A stretch of DNA of 64,000 nt, taken from assembly GCF_017562075.2 (NCBI RefSeq), contig NC_054085.1, positions 18,268,722-18,332,721 on the forward strand. The letters run 5' to 3'. The notes below the pieces were generated by a model. The model had not been told where the DNA came from. It saw nothing but the letters and a program-made list of their open reading frames with translations, and did not search any database. Positions within the stretch are counted from its first letter, which is position 1. Every line of letters starts with the position of its first letter. This DNA comes from Anopheles merus (Eukaryota; Arthropoda; Insecta; Diptera; Culicidae). This document shows positions 15,065 through 28,035 of this stretch, one piece after another. The translations under genes were made by a program, and so were the position numbers.

Positions 15065-15604
15065 TTTTGGATAAAGAACATTCGAGCTGATAAGGGGACG
15101 ATGGATGAAAGCCAATTTATATGGGTTTTCTCTCTTTGCAGTAGAGGACCTGGACAGGAGGTGCTGGATTTTTGTATCTTATCTTCTTTTGCATATTTTT
15201 TTCATACATTATATTGTAGATAATAGCAATGAAAATTTCAAGTTTTAATGTAACATTCTGTTTACAATGAATTGCTAGCCATTCGCCGTTCTCTTCTCAG
15301 TGTTAAACAATTCCAAATTCCTCTTTCCTTTTTGATTTTTAGTATATGAGATGTATCGCCTTTGCTACTATACAACAAATATCAGTATTTGAGTCCATGA
15401 ACATTCTTCCAATCTAGCTGCTAACGTCATCAGACTCTAAGAAAAGCAAGAGAACAAAAGACTTTTAATACACTTCTCTATTATGATCAGATAATCTCAT
15501 CTTTCTAGAAAATACCCAGCTTTATCATGATTACTTTCAGCTAGATATTTCATCCCCTAGAGCTTTTGGTTTTAGATTCATTGAGATAAGTTTGTTGGAT
15601 ATTT

Positions 15605-16750
15605 TTTAATTTAGTTTAGTTTAGTTTAGTGTTTATTGATCGATGGACTATAAAGCCCTCTCGAGTCAAATTTTGTTTACAATAAACATTAGACAACGAA
15701 CAGAACATGTATACATTGTTGGACGCATTCCGAACACTTAAAAAAGAAGTCAGTTCCGTTATCGTCATTCCAGGCTCATAGATATCGTTAGCTGAATTTA
15801 ATAGACGGCACATACAAAGAATGGGGGTTGCGAGAGCCAAAGGTTGTTCGGATTTCAGCGACTGCCAGCATTGGCCGGCGACAGAGTAATCTGGCAGAAA
15901 CATAGAGGTGAATCCTTGAAAGCAGCTCGGGACAGTCCATGGTTCCGTTTAAGATTCCCGTGATAAAAGCCAGTCTGGCGTGCTCAACACGTTCGGCGAG
16001 ATCCCAAGCAGCAAACACCTAGTCCTGTAGTCGAGACGACGCGGCCTAACACGAAGGGCGAAGCGCGTTGTCTTCCGTTGGATGGACTCTAGCCGCGCAA
16101 GTGCCCGAGTAGATGCTGGTCACCAAACAATGCTGGCATATTCCAGCAGTGGTCTGATAAGTGCGCAGTACTGTGTCTTGAAACGCATCAGGATCACGAA
16201 GCTCGCGCGTCATGTTTATGGCCAAGCCAAGTAGCCGATTGCCACTAGCCTATTCTTGGTCGATCTGTTCTGCGAAGGAGAGTTTAGCATCTAGGAGCAC
16301 TCCTAGATCCTTTACACAGTTCACTCTTTCGAGGTTCTGACCATCAAGCGTATAATTAAACAGCGCTGGAGCTCTTGAACGGCTGAATGAGATTATGGCG
16401 CATTTATCGATACAAACGCTTAGTGCGTTACGCTTGCACCAGGAGACAAATTCAGTCAGGGTGGCTTAAAGTTGAAGATGGTCCTCTGGCTCACCGATTT
16501 CACGATAGATTTTAGCATCATCTGCGTAGAGTAGGCCACTATTATCCGGGGGTGCCGTGCACAAGTCGTTTATGCAGTGCAGGAACAACAGAGGCCCCAG
16601 GTTGATGCCCTGGGGTACGCCGGAAGAGGCACCGATATATTTAGATTGGTGGGAGCCCGTTCTAACACCAACTTGCATACCATCATCAATAGACTTATAA
16701 CAGCCGCTAACGAATCGCAAATTGTTAAAATGTCGGTGTATATCTGTGCT
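15605..16750 (-). pseudogene. Decayed non-LTR retrotransposon (reverse transcriptase fragment, 5'-truncated)
   Basis: On the minus strand 16753-16466 reads SGVPQGINLGPLLFLHCIND followed by LLYADDAKIY, the conserved reverse-transcriptase blocks with the YADD catalytic motif. Past an in-frame TAA, the next stretch reads WCKRNALSVCIDKCAIISFS and VKDLGVLLDAKLSFAEQID, the usual region after the catalytic core of jockey/CR1-type elements. Further down, frameshifted pieces (ARLESIQRK, LDYRTRCLLLGIS, then DCPELLSRIHLYVSARLL) match the C-terminal end of such ORFs. At least two stops and two frameshifts show it is dead. The 3' end is marked by four TTTAG units (15610-15629 on the plus strand), read as a (CTAAA)n tail. 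Confidence 0.8.
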
Positions 16751-16929
16751 CAAGTAACGTAGATGTAGGGTATTGGAGCATTTTTAACCCAAAAATTAGG
16801 ACGAAGAAAGTCTTATTGTGTGTTTGTTTTGAAATAGACATCCTCATCGTAGATAGTACTCATGTTTTATGCAACAAAATCACACAACTACTAGATTTTC
16901 CATTTTTTCATACCAATAGGTTATATTCC

Positions 16930-17042
16930 TACAGTAAAGCCTACAGGGGTAACGGATTGGCACGGGACCGTGAGCAATGTCGGACATTCCTAAGGCCGGC
17001 CAAGACTGCAAAGCGATTGTAGCGCCGGACAAGTAAGTAAGT
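16930..17042 (+). mobile_element. Possible short SINE-like fragment with (AAGT)n tail
   Basis: The segment has a GC-rich body (GGCACGGGACCGTGAGC, AAGGCCGGCCAAGACTGC, TTGTAGCGCCGGA) in AT-rich surroundings and ends in AAGTAAGTAAGTA. That layout is typical of mosquito short retroposons. No pol III boxes or target-site duplications were seen, so the call is tentative. Confidence 0.3.
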
Positions 17043-17280
17043 ATTATATTATCAACAATGACATGACCCTAAATTTTGCACATCGTGTTTTAGTATTGAT
17101 GTAATACAAAAGAGTATCACTGTCCAATTTAGACCAATTCGATCAGATAAGGTAACACATATGGCAGCAAAGATGATAGAATCTGAAGCCTCGTATCAAT
17201 CTAATCATTATTTACTTCCTGTTAAGAGTTTTTGGTGTACAGTTTGTTATTATATCTTGAAAATGAGTTCCTAATGAGTT

Positions 17281-17503
17281 CTTCTTCTTCTTTTTCTTCT
17301 TCTTCTTTGGAACCACCACCGCTGTCGGTCAAGGCCTGCCTGTACCCACTAGTGAAGTGGGCTTGGCTTTCTGTGACTTTTTGTTACCAGAGCAGGATAA
17401 TCAGTCCTACGTATGGGGACACGGTCTATTCGGGGCTTGAACCCATGACGGATATGTTGTTACGTCGTACGAATTGTCGACTGTACCACCAGACCGGCCA
17501 CTG
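17281..17503 (-). mobile_element. tRNA-derived SINE with perfect target-site duplication
   Basis: Read on the minus strand, the element starts GTGGCCGGTCTGGTGG. It has a pol III A box TGGTACAGTCG (17488-17478) matching TRGYNNARNNG and a B box GGGTTCAAGCC (17444-17434), and ends in a (GAA)n-rich tail. It is flanked on both sides by the direct repeat CTAATGAGTT (17271-17280 and 17504-17513), a perfect 10-bp target-site duplication, so the boundaries are exact and the insertion is fairly young. Confidence 0.82.
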
Positions 17504-17513
17504 CTAATGAGTT

Positions 17514-19194
17514 GGTTGACTAAAATATTGTTCTTATACAAACCAAAGTTTGATACCATTTTCCAAGGATTCCAAAATGTATAATTTTACAATCAGAAGC
17601 CACATTTCCTCACGACGAAACGTTATTTATTGACAATTATTCGAGCACTTCCGGTTGATGGACGCCTTTTGGCGCAGTGGATTTTTTTCCCGCTCTCTTT
17701 CCCTCTAAAATATCATTTTCGCCGCAGGTCAATCAAGCATCTTGCCATCAAGCAAAACACCACACTCCGCATTCCGGTCACGGAGCGGACCACGCATGGG
17801 AAGATTTATCGGTGGAAATTAATTTTCCAGCAGTCGCACCAGCAGCAGCAGTTTTATAAACCACTGTAAAGAAATAACTCATTGTCATCTTCCCAAAAAA
17901 ACATTCGGCCCTCGGTACAAACACTCATAAAATATCAAAACACATCACACACTAGCACAGGCACCGTGGCGACGGCCGTAAAGTAAGACATTATCCATCC
18001 GGACGGGCGTAACGTGCGTTACCAGCCAACAACCAGAAATGGCTCTCTGGAGACGAGCCCCGGGGTTTGCTACAGCCATCTAACGGCATTGGATCATTTT
18101 CTGTGCTGCCATTTCTAGCAATAGGCAGTAGTGAGTTGCGAGTTGCGTAGAAAGGATTCACAACCCTCGCTGCACATCCGAAATGGTTGAAGAAAGTATG
18201 TGTGGAGGAGGAGGAGGAGGAGGAGGAACAAAAAACACGACACTAAAATAAAAATCTATCCACCGGCACTGTGCCCGAACTTTCTCCACGCCCTTCGGGG
18301 TTGGGGAGGGCATGGGCTCGTTTCGCACCGAACGAATCTATTATAATTATCTCCAACTCCCTGCTGGCCCATGATGCTGATGATGGTTAGGCTTTGGGGA
18401 GGGGGGGACTCCCGTTTTTGGGCCTATCTGTCTCGCACGGTGTATTTTACCTTTTTTTGCTCCCCCCAATCTCGTTATATCGTGGTGCGTGGTGCGCTGT
18501 ATCCTCCAGGGTTTGCGGTCATGACGAGACAAAGTTAGAAAGTGGGGAGTGTAAAGCCCCCAAGGCGAGTGAGGCTGACTGGCTTCAGCGCCGGCAGGAT
18601 GGGTCGTTTTTCTTACACATTCGTTTATTTTCCATCCCAACCCACGCCCCCTTCATCTCATTCTATTCCTTGCAGGCTTCCTGAAATAGCCCACGATGGG
18701 CATACGTCACCCCTTTTTACCATGATCCCTTCATCCAATGTGAGTTAGGTACTGTTGTGCAAAAAAGGGGGAAACTTTTTTCTTTTTTATTGAAGTCTAG
18801 TGTTTTATAGTGCCTTACCAAAAAAAAAAAAATTGGGGAGAAAAAGAAACAAAAATACACCTTTAAATAGCAAACAAACGAACACTGTTCTGCTGCATCG
18901 CCTTTAACGCCCGCGGAAGGTGCGCCTTCGCCTGCGTAACAAAAACACGCACCGTGTTGGTGGACGATGGCTTCACGCTGCGAAGCCGTTGCACCCGCAA
19001 AACCTCCCCCCCCCCCTGCCTGGCTGCAGGTGTGCAGGATCAGTGGGATTAAATGAATGGTCGCAGCCGGAAGGAAGGATGGATGAGTCTTGCTTACCCC
19101 TTTTTGTATGGCACAAACAAAATAGAAAGAGCAACCCAAAAGGTAAATGCCCTCCAATGATTACTGTTGATTGTTTTGACGAAGTGTAAGGGAT

Positions 19195-19269
<75 letters not shown>

Positions 19270-20872
19270 GAGGGAAAATATAGCTGAAAACCCGGAACAA
19301 AGGATAAAGCAAACGGATGCGAAGGAAACACAACCAGGATCTATTACTCCGTTTTTCGCCTTAGCGCCTTGGCACGGTGAAAGGTGTCGGTGAAGCAGCA
19401 CTGGACTGGAGCCTTTAAGCTGCACAGAACAAGCGTCCGGGTGAAAGAGAAATTAAAAGTAAAAGTAGGGGAAAAAAACCCGAGGAAAACAATTTCCACG
19501 TGAAATTATCCTTCGCATTTTTTTGTTTAAATATCCACCAACCAACAGGGCCATCGGCGAAGGTGAATGTGAGATGGTGAGAAAAGGTAAAGGAAAAAGG
19601 TAACTCATTAAAAAGGAAGCTCCATGCGGGGCCAGAAGAGTGACCAGAAGGCCAGAATCCTTTCGCTAGGTGAGCATCAGGTCCTTCCGGTTGTGCACGG
19701 TGGTCGCCACTACAGCAGCGAGCATCGTAAGGGAGGGAAAACGAGCATGAAAAGTAGGCGGCGGAAAAAAAGATGACGCTTGATGATGGAAACTCAATTA
19801 TTTTTATTATTCTTTTTACCAAGGTTTTGGGTTGGATATTGCTGGTCCAGCTTTGTTGCTTTCGTTGCGTTTTTTTTTCCTTTTTCCCCAAAAAAAGGTG
19901 TCGTCTTGGAATGGATAAATGTTATCTCTTCAGCTCCTTTCGCGCTCTTTTGTCGATATTACAATGATGTTTCCTTTTTTTTAGAGCTCGCAGTTCAAGC
20001 ACCAGCTACAGTGCTGGTGGAAAAGGATTTTCTTTTAAACACCTTCAGACGGTCATCAGGAGGGGAGGAAAAAGCGAACCCTGCTGTAAATCGTTCGTCT
20101 AACTACTTCCAATGATGCACACCGACACGATCCCTTTCGGCAAACGAAGCAAGGAGGAGAGGAGGGACTTTTCCCGAAAGGTGTAATAAGACGTACAGCA
20201 GTCTTTTTTCTTCTGTTCTGTTGCTTCTCCCGCTTTTCGTTCAACACACCGCTTCACTCATCAACTCCCGGGTCTCCCAAAATGTCCCGCGGGGCATGCT
20301 CCGCAGCAAGAGCTATCCTTTTCGCTTAATGTTGGCAGTTTTTTTGCAACAACTTCCCTGCACCTAGCAGCGAACGCTTAACTATTCGCCTTCGGGGCAG
20401 CTTGCTTCAACAGTGCGGTGCAAGAAAAGGTGCTGGCGCAACGGTGTAAAAGTTTGATTAAAACCGGAGCTAAGAAAACTTTTATTCTGCTCAATTACAG
20501 GATACAATAAAGATAACATAATACGCGATTGGGGTGTTGGTGGTGGTGGTGGTGATGATGGCGCAAGTACTGCAGCAGCAAGCTGTGTGCACGTTGCTTC
20601 CGGACAAAAGTTGCTGCGGGCTGAAAGAGGGCATAAATATTTAAACCGAAATTGCCGTTAATAAACGCTCGTTATGGTTTTATTGTGCTGCAAAGCGGGT
20701 GTAACTTACACGTTTTCGGTCGAGGTTTTTTGCTTGTTAGTTCTGTATTATATGTTTTGAAACTCTTTTCATGAAGGAATAAGTTAAATGTATGATAAGA
20801 AGTTGCCGTAGTAGCTTATAATTTCGTTTCACAGTTGAAACTGAGGTGCTGTTTCTAAAAATAATCAAAAAT
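17514..20872. other. Non-coding stretch, no gene recognised
   Basis: The stretch holds a (GGA)n run near 18211-18227, the (AC)n at 19198-19266, and frames made mostly of homopolymer and microsatellite codons. No exon with plausible splice sites was seen. Confidence 0.55.
19198..19266. repeat. (AC)n microsatellite
   Basis: About 34 uninterrupted units, the longest dinucleotide run in the window. Confidence 0.95.
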
Positions 20873-20876
20873 TAGG

Positions 20877-21908
20877 CTGCGCTCTGGCACCAATCGAACA
20901 CGATATCCGACTCGCCCATATTACCATAAACCCATGTACAGTAGAACGTCGATTATCCGGGCAGCTCGGGGCCGGTTAATCAATTTCTACGTATAATGGT
21001 TCAAGAAATGTCAAATTCATATAATTTTTTTTAAATTCACTGGTTTTACTAGAAATTCACATCAAAATAAACGATTAATCACTAGTAGAATACTTTTTGA
21101 ATCAATAACAATAGATTTCAAATGGTCTTTTATTAAAAATGAAGTTAAAAAGTATCACTAGACACTAGATTGCTGCACAACAAATGTTTTTGCTAGCCGG
21201 TTCATCGCAGAAAATGTTCGCCAACTGTCAAATTCATGGGCACGGTTAAGCTGCCCGCCGGTTAATCCGTCCCCGGAAAATCGACGTTCTACTGTAATCA
21301 TATGGAGATGCACTGTCAGACACAAACAAACAAACAAGACAAACGTCGAGTCAAACATGTCAGTTGATTCTGACTGTGATGTTCGATATCCACCTGTGCT
21401 GTGAGTATCTTGGCTGTCAAAAGCTTCACAGCTACAGTAGATAGAATTCAATTCGGGACATTTTCAAGTTTGTTTACATAGTTTGTCTCTTTTTTTTCGT
21501 AATATTGCGTGCAAAATATTTAAAATAGATGTCAATAATTATTGTAATGCTTTACAATCAATTTTAACATCAAATATACAGGTTTGAAACATATAAAACT
21601 GTTACGTGTACACAATGCATGTGTATGCACTGGATGTGTTTTGGCATGGACGTTTGTTTACATTTTTCAATATTAAATTTGAATGATTTTTTATGAATGA
21701 TGTGAATAACTAGTAAATCATTTGTTGAATATTCCTCCTGCAGATGGATATTAATTTAAACTATGAAAATACTTCATTATCGAGATGAAAAGATAGGCGT
21801 ATTGCAGTGCATCATGACAGCTCTATAAGACATCGAACAGCTGACAGAGCACCTATCGAACAGAGTCGTGTTTGTTTGTCTCGTTCGATTGGTCCCAAAG
21901 CGCCGCAC
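20877..21908. mobile_element. Terminal-inverted-repeat element, interrupted by a pogo-like MITE
   Basis: The left end CTGCGCTCTGGCACCAATCG is matched in inverted orientation by the right end (complement reads GTGCGGCGCTTTGGGACCAA then TCGAAC). A TAGG tetranucleotide lies immediately outside both ends (20873-20876 and 21909-21912), a possible 4-bp target duplication. No transposase frame is visible inside. The element at 20939-21294 sits within it. Confidence 0.5.
20939..21294. mobile_element. Tc1/pogo-like MITE, 356 bp, TA target duplication
   Basis: Both ends read CAGTAGAACGTCGATT followed by WTCCGGG in inverted orientation (23-24 bp with one mismatch), and TA dinucleotides flank both ends (20937-38, 21295-96). 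CAGT-starting inverted repeats with TA duplications are typical of Tc1/mariner/pogo non-autonomous elements. There is no coding capacity. Confidence 0.75.
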
Positions 21909-24900
21909 TAGGGGCAATAGTTCTTTTATTTTGTATAGAAAGTAAAACGTTCACTTATCGTTGTAGTTGTTAGTTCATTTAAAGCCATTTTTTTATTGTA
22001 AATGAAGTAATATAATGTTTTGAGAGACTCCATCCGTCTTAATCTACCTTCTTATCTTCGATCTACACTTACCGTCCCATAATCCATCAGCAGTTGCATT
22101 GTGTGTGGGATCTCGGCAAACCTGCATCACGATTTTTTTATTATTAAAAACTCAATTGACGTTTCATAAATTGGTGTCAACGAGCTTCGTTAAGAACAAA
22201 ACGAACCCCCTTCTGGTCAAAGGTGCTTCCACCGCAGGGTAAGCTTACGGTGCAAATCTTCCCATCGCTTGCACACACTGCCACGGACATACTGCAGTCC
22301 GGCTGAGGAAAGTGTGTCACCGATGGGCGTACATCTGCACGAATCAACACACGAAGCGATTAAAGACGGAAATAATAGCTTAACCCAGGCAAACGGATGA
22401 ACTGGGTGTGTGTGTGAAGGCTTTCGGGCATCCGTACCTCGATGGCATTTCGTACTTGGGATGGCTTCATCTTCCCGTGGCTGACCTACGGGGGCTCGTC
22501 GCTGGCAGTATCATGGGAACGGCACACATGGTTTTGATTAGCCCTCTAGCTTACCGTACGGTACGGCGTACGGGATCCCCTTTTACTGGCCAAACGCTTT
22601 CTGCAACCTCGGGGCTTTCGTTTCTCTCATCAAACGGCTGATGGATATTGCAAGGCGAATGGGCTCACACCGGCAGCATCGTCAACGATTGCCCGGTTTC
22701 GGGGACGTGTTGAAAGTTTGTTGCAATCTTTTCTTATTGTCCCCACAAGGGCTGTCCCGGGGCAAGGGAGTAGTAGAAAGTGGTTTTGGCTTGGATCATG
22801 GCTGAAATTGCCTCCAGAAAACGTTCATCCATTCTATTGGCACAAATCTGAACACACGCCTGGACAATCTGCAAAGTGCAATGGACCCTCAGCCCCTTCT
22901 ACTAGGACTGATGTGCAATAAAATCAACCCATTTGGAGCAAAAACCGACGGCACAAGATCGACCCGGAGGGTTGAGAGTTGCTCTATGTAATGGGGATTG
23001 CATTACAAAAGGGAAGTGCACATTAGTATGCTCATTGAAGCGGTCGGCAGGCCGGGGGCACACTGCCCCCAAAGGCACAACCACAATAAATTTGCATTAA
23101 GCCTCGTCCCGTGCCGAGAGTGCGTCTTTGTGTGTGCGTTCTTGTTTTTTTTTCTTCTTTTGCTTCTCAATGCGAAGAATGCGCATCGCAGTAGGTGTGG
23201 GAAGGCTACACATGCAACATACTAACAAGCCAACCAGCCTGCACCCGGGTGCGACGACGTTCTCAGAGCCTCCTTCTCCGATTGTGCGTTTGAAATGCAC
23301 AAAACGTTTTCAAATGCTTGCGCATAGTTCAAACGAGACGAGGGTTCGGTAGCCCGGGCAAGGCTCGGTTTGATGGTTTTTAAGGTTAGGCAAAGACGCT
23401 GTGCTCTGCTGTTACATTGCTGGTGGATGAAATGAATCTACGGCTACGATTGCAAACATTGTTGGAAAGCTTTAAAAGCACTCCATCAAAGGCCTAGGTT
23501 CGATGGCAAACGGAACGGCTGAGTATAGCTCGGTTCCGGCTTTAATTGATTCGGTGCCCTGTTTTCGACCTTTCCTTGGGCTGGATGGCTCTATAATGTA
23601 ACATTTGTACGCAGTGTTTGACGCTACTCCGGGATAGGGGAAGCCACTGGGTGCTTATGGGTAAAATATTGTTTAAAGCCGTTTGCACTTACGCACGGCA
23701 CATTATAACCGGTGCAAGCAGCCACATTTGGGTGGTGTTGGTGGTGATGCGCAGACAGAATGATTTCACTTATCACAAAACTGAACAAGATGTCGGTGCA
23801 GAGACACACTGAGAGCGCTGCCCCATTATCGTTAGTGAGTCAAAGTGCGTTATTTAGGGGGATGCTAGCGAGGGTTACTATAGGTTGTAGGTTCCGCACG
23901 TACGTAAGGAAATATAAGTAATAAGCATTAAAGTTTAATTCTCCGAGTGCGTGACTCACAACTCGCGTGTGGAGGTGTAGAGGCAACCATTTGCCGGTGA
24001 GTAGTTTGTGGTTGGGCTAGAATTTAAATGGCATAATTTCAATTTCGGACACGTGTTGGAACGAAGAGGATCGTTTGAGTCGTTTCAAAGTTATTACTTT
24101 AATGTATAAGTCTTATATTATTGTTCTACTGACATCAAGGTATGTCATAGGATTTTCATACTTTTATGTTTTTTTTTGCTTTAAATTAATTCTTTAGAAT
24201 TGAGAATCCAACATTTCATTGCAGAAGGAACAATTTGAAGGCTCCTGCTTGATTCTACAGCTTGTAAATAGAAAGCGTTATAAGCAAAACCTGAAGATGC
24301 ATTGTTCAGGGATTTCGTGCTTATTGCTGGAGTATGGTGAAGTCCAGACATTTTCGAGAACAAACAAAATATGAAATGATACTATAGATATATGCTCAGT
24401 TGTTCCTTACGAAAACTAGTATTAGACCATTTTCCAGACAATTCTAGACGAAGTCCTCGATAACGAAAGAAAAGATCAAAAATGAAGGACCAACACAAGG
24501 AGAACAGAACAAGAAAAGATAAAAAAGGACCAGACATCATACCGAAGTTGATCTTACAAAACCTATTATCTTGTCTTTTGATTCGTTGATGACCTCAGAA
24601 CCTCTTCTCCTCAGAATTTTGGTTTCATGAACTAAGGCCTTCATGTTGTATACTACAGCCGTAATTTTACAAAATGTGAAAGCTTCTTACTTTCTTACTC
24701 ACATACTTATTTTCTTACCTTAAAACACAATTAACACGAAAAGAATAACAGCATCTACACCTTAGGAAAGAGTGTTCAATATCATTCAATACCTAAAACT
24801 CATCTATTGTGGCTTTTCGATAATGGCCAGATATCATGAGAATAAGTGAGTTTAAATAATTCATTCTACGTTTGAACTTTCCCTCATTTCTGCTTTGAAT

Positions 24901-25796
24901 ATCGATCAACTGTCTCATCCTAGCCAACAAATGATTCGCACCTTTCAATTTGGAAATCATCAACCCCAACTGGTGGAATGATCTTGATCTCCGGCGGAGA
25001 AAAAATGGACGCCCCCGTGCATATGAAGGCCCTCCGTAGAAAAGCAATAGAGCAATTCATGAAATCTTAAACTATCATCTCATCTCTAGAGAAAAGGATT
25101 TTCACTCCCCGAAGATTGTTGGAAAGGTATAACCCTTGCCTCACGCAAGTTGTCGGTTTTAACGTCGTATGTGTTGTCTACCTTCAATGCTCCAATCTCC
25201 CGTATTTTCCTCGTCTGGCCAAATGAAACCATTCGCTTTCCCCCCCTTTTTTTTGGTTTCGATAAAATCTATTAAGAAAACGGATTTTCTGATAAACTGA
25301 TTCACCGCCAAGCGTTGGGTGGAAAAGCCTAACGGGTGAAATAAATATGCGCAGTGTTTCGATTCGACCTTCCCAATTCCTCCTTACATTTGGCAACAGT
25401 GTTTGGCGTTAAGCTTAAGGTGGTCGAGCAAAAGAAGAAAAGGGGTAGGAACACACAAAGACACACAAAAAACAACAAAATGAAAACACATTTCTCCCCA
25501 AGGAGGGCGGGTTCGGGTCAGATAAGACAAATCGCTACGGCACAGAAGAGCCCGGATTGCGGGTGGCCCAAAGATGACCATCACTACCGGGGAGGACGAC
25601 CGCACCAGAGGGTGGGAAGACTGTTCAAAAAGCAGTTTGCATAACCGGTAGTGTTGTGTTGTTTTTGTTACTGTTACCCATTTTATCACCCTAACCGGAC
25701 GCATCGGACCTAAAAAACAGGCCAGTTGATGTCTACTACGTCTAGCGAGTGGGCGAGCTGTGTTGCTGCTAAGCAGAAGAAAAAATAACTAGAAAA

Positions 25797-25797
<1 letters not shown>

Positions 25798-25843
<46 letters not shown>
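25798..25843. repeat. (CA)23 microsatellite
   Basis: Twenty-three uninterrupted CA units. Confidence 0.95.
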
Positions 25844-25845
<2 letters not shown>

Positions 25846-26218
25846 TCCGAATCGAATCGCTTCCGGTATCACGGTGCACGGTGGGTTGTTTGACCGGGCC
25901 TGCCTATTGTCATGGAAGGAGATTAGATTTGCCTTTCTGACCCCTTTTCCCTCGGCATTGGGAAGTGCACGCTTAAAGTGTACGTATTGTTTAGGGGGGG
26001 ATGGGAAATTCAAATTTTCCTTGCCACTGCCATATGCCGATATGAAAATCCTGCCATGTCAAACAAAAAGGATCGTTTTGCTTTTTTCTCCTTGAAACAC
26101 ACTGCAAGACAAGGACAATCGGTCGATCGTTTCAAACGCAAACGCGGGTGTCTTCTAACGTACCCTGAAGAAGACAGTTTCGGCGGGCTTCGACAAAAAG
26201 GTCCTTAACCCGATACTT

Positions 26219-26241
26219 CCCCCCCCCCCCCCCCCGGGGGG
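26219..26241. repeat. C17G6 homopolymer junction
   Basis: Seventeen C directly followed by six G. Confidence 0.95.
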
Positions 26242-27712
26242 TGTGGGATGAAAAGGGGGAAGGAAAAATCTAGCCATTCATAAATATTTATTACACTGGG
26301 CGGTCAGCGGTAGGTAGCCGGCTTCTTTCTTATCGTGGCTTCGGACTCGTTTTTCGTTTCATTTGAAATAATAAAAGTGTCCTTTGAATGAAACGGCTTT
26401 CCTTCATTAGGCTGATACGATACGGAAGGGGTTTTTTTCAGGGGGGAACCGTCCTTGTCATGAAAGCCTAGCCATGTCAAAGGTCATCCCATGTGCAAGG
26501 AGTCAATCGAAGGGTGGGACGAGTGAGCGTCAATATCATGCAAAGTTCGATACGGTCGGCTTAAGTGTCTGTTAGCGGAGGGGAAAAACAGCAACAAAGA
26601 AAAGCCTTTATCTTTCGAACAAAAAAAAAAAGAAAGAGGATCACCTTAAACAGACCTATCAATGTCGTTTATCCTAAGTGTATGTTGTTTTTTAATTAAA
26701 AGCGAACCTTTGACAAACGTTGCAGGACTCCACTAAGGGGATGAATAAGTGAGCAGGTCAACTGCGAATGTTTGGCTTAGTTTTTTTTCTAATAGGAAAT
26801 GCAAATTAGAATTTTACATGCGGCAAACGCTCTCTCTCTCTACCAAGGATTCCCATTCGATTTTACACATGTACAAGTACCAAGGGTAGTGTTTTGTTTT
26901 AATCTCGCCGCCCGACCGCCGTTTATCGATGATTTGCCTTGACTTGACGGTTGACCGCAGTTTGAAGCATCCGCTTGCACGCTCCCGGCATGACATGATA
27001 GATGACACGGCATAATCCCTTGCGCCAACGTGCCAATTGTTGTGTGGGAGAGATCTGGTTGGTTTGGTAATTTATACTGTTCGTTGTGGTGTTGTCCTGT
27101 TCCAATCGTTCCTGTTGTTTGATTGCCTGTTTTGGTTGTGTAACATATATTTTACATTGACAGATCACTGGTGCGCACATGAAACAGCTGTTGGTACGAG
27201 TATCAGGAAGCATGTAATCATCTGCATTGCCCTCTAGTTGAGATAGTCGTTTTGGAAAATGTGTTGTAATCCTTTTATTTATTGAAGCAAATCATTCAAG
27301 TTTTGGCATAAAACGATTATTCTAACGTGCACGGTTACAACCAGTGTTGTTAGCGGTGACGTTCTTCGACATGAAATTGCCTACTTTGACACGATTTGAA
27401 GCTTCGCATTCAGCTTTCACTCTTCCATTCTACAGTAACGTCAAAAAATGCCGTTGGATTCGACGACATTTTTTGGCGACATTCATATGACTTTTATTTC
27501 CGAACAAATCACCTTCTCCTTTGTAACATTTTTTTTTTTAAATTCGTGTACTCCAGCAAGAAGACACTGATTTTCGCACTGGCCGAGTGAAAATAGTTAA
27601 TTTTTCAGTCACTTACGATCGGTAAAGGCACCAGGCAGTTCTGGATTCACAAGATGAATGTCAACTGCCATTCACACCACCGACAAACCGACGTGACACT
27701 GGTGTTACAAAA

Positions 27713-28027
27713 GTGTTCCACACGAAAGTACTGTCATTTACCAGTGAGGCGAACACTTCTGTCAAAGTAAGCTCTGTTCACTGCTGCTTCGATGTAAACA
27801 ACTTTTCTAAATACAAATTGCGAAGGAAGTGTGAGGCACGATTTTGTGAGAATTATTGGACAAAACACCCGGGAACATCATTTTATAAGTTTCCAAATCA
27901 ATGTAAAAGATGTGAGAAGTACATAAAACAATACGCATTGGAATTTGCGAAGAAAAACAAGAAAGGGGATTTAGCAGTTTCTTCTCTGTGTCAGTGTAGT
28001 AAGCGAATCATTATAGAGATGGTTTAA
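27713..28027 (+). pseudogene. THAP-like zinc-finger ORF fragment (transposase N-terminus remnant)
   Basis: The frame has about 104 codons with a GTG at the 5' edge and no ATG, so it is a fragment. The stretch RRKCEARFCENYWTKHPGTS followed by FYKFPN resembles a THAP domain: Cys 40 and Cys 45 as the first metal ligands, the PG-SF-FP block after them, and SLCQC about 48 residues later where the third Cys is expected. The expected His after that Cys is missing (Ser or Lys instead), and the usual Trp is replaced by Tyr, so it is probably not a functional finger. It lies inside the inverted-repeat element and ends just before the MITE insertion. Confidence 0.45.
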
Positions 28028-28035
28028 CGTATTTT

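Larger units (their letters stand above)
6501..15604. other. Non-coding stretch, no gene recognised
   Basis: AT-rich blocks (6.5-7.0, 8.9-10.4 kb) alternate with GC-richer blocks (7.2-8.9, 10.5-12.2 kb). A 272-codon frame at 8115-8933 has no recognisable domain and an equally open antisense frame; I do not call it a gene. A (CAG)n run lies near 10804-10824. Confidence 0.55.
21913..27670. other. Non-coding stretch, no gene recognised
   Basis: GC-richer at 22.2-23.9 kb and 25.4-26.6 kb, AT-rich between. All frames are under about 106 codons and lack domains. I see no transposon ends in it. Confidence 0.5.
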
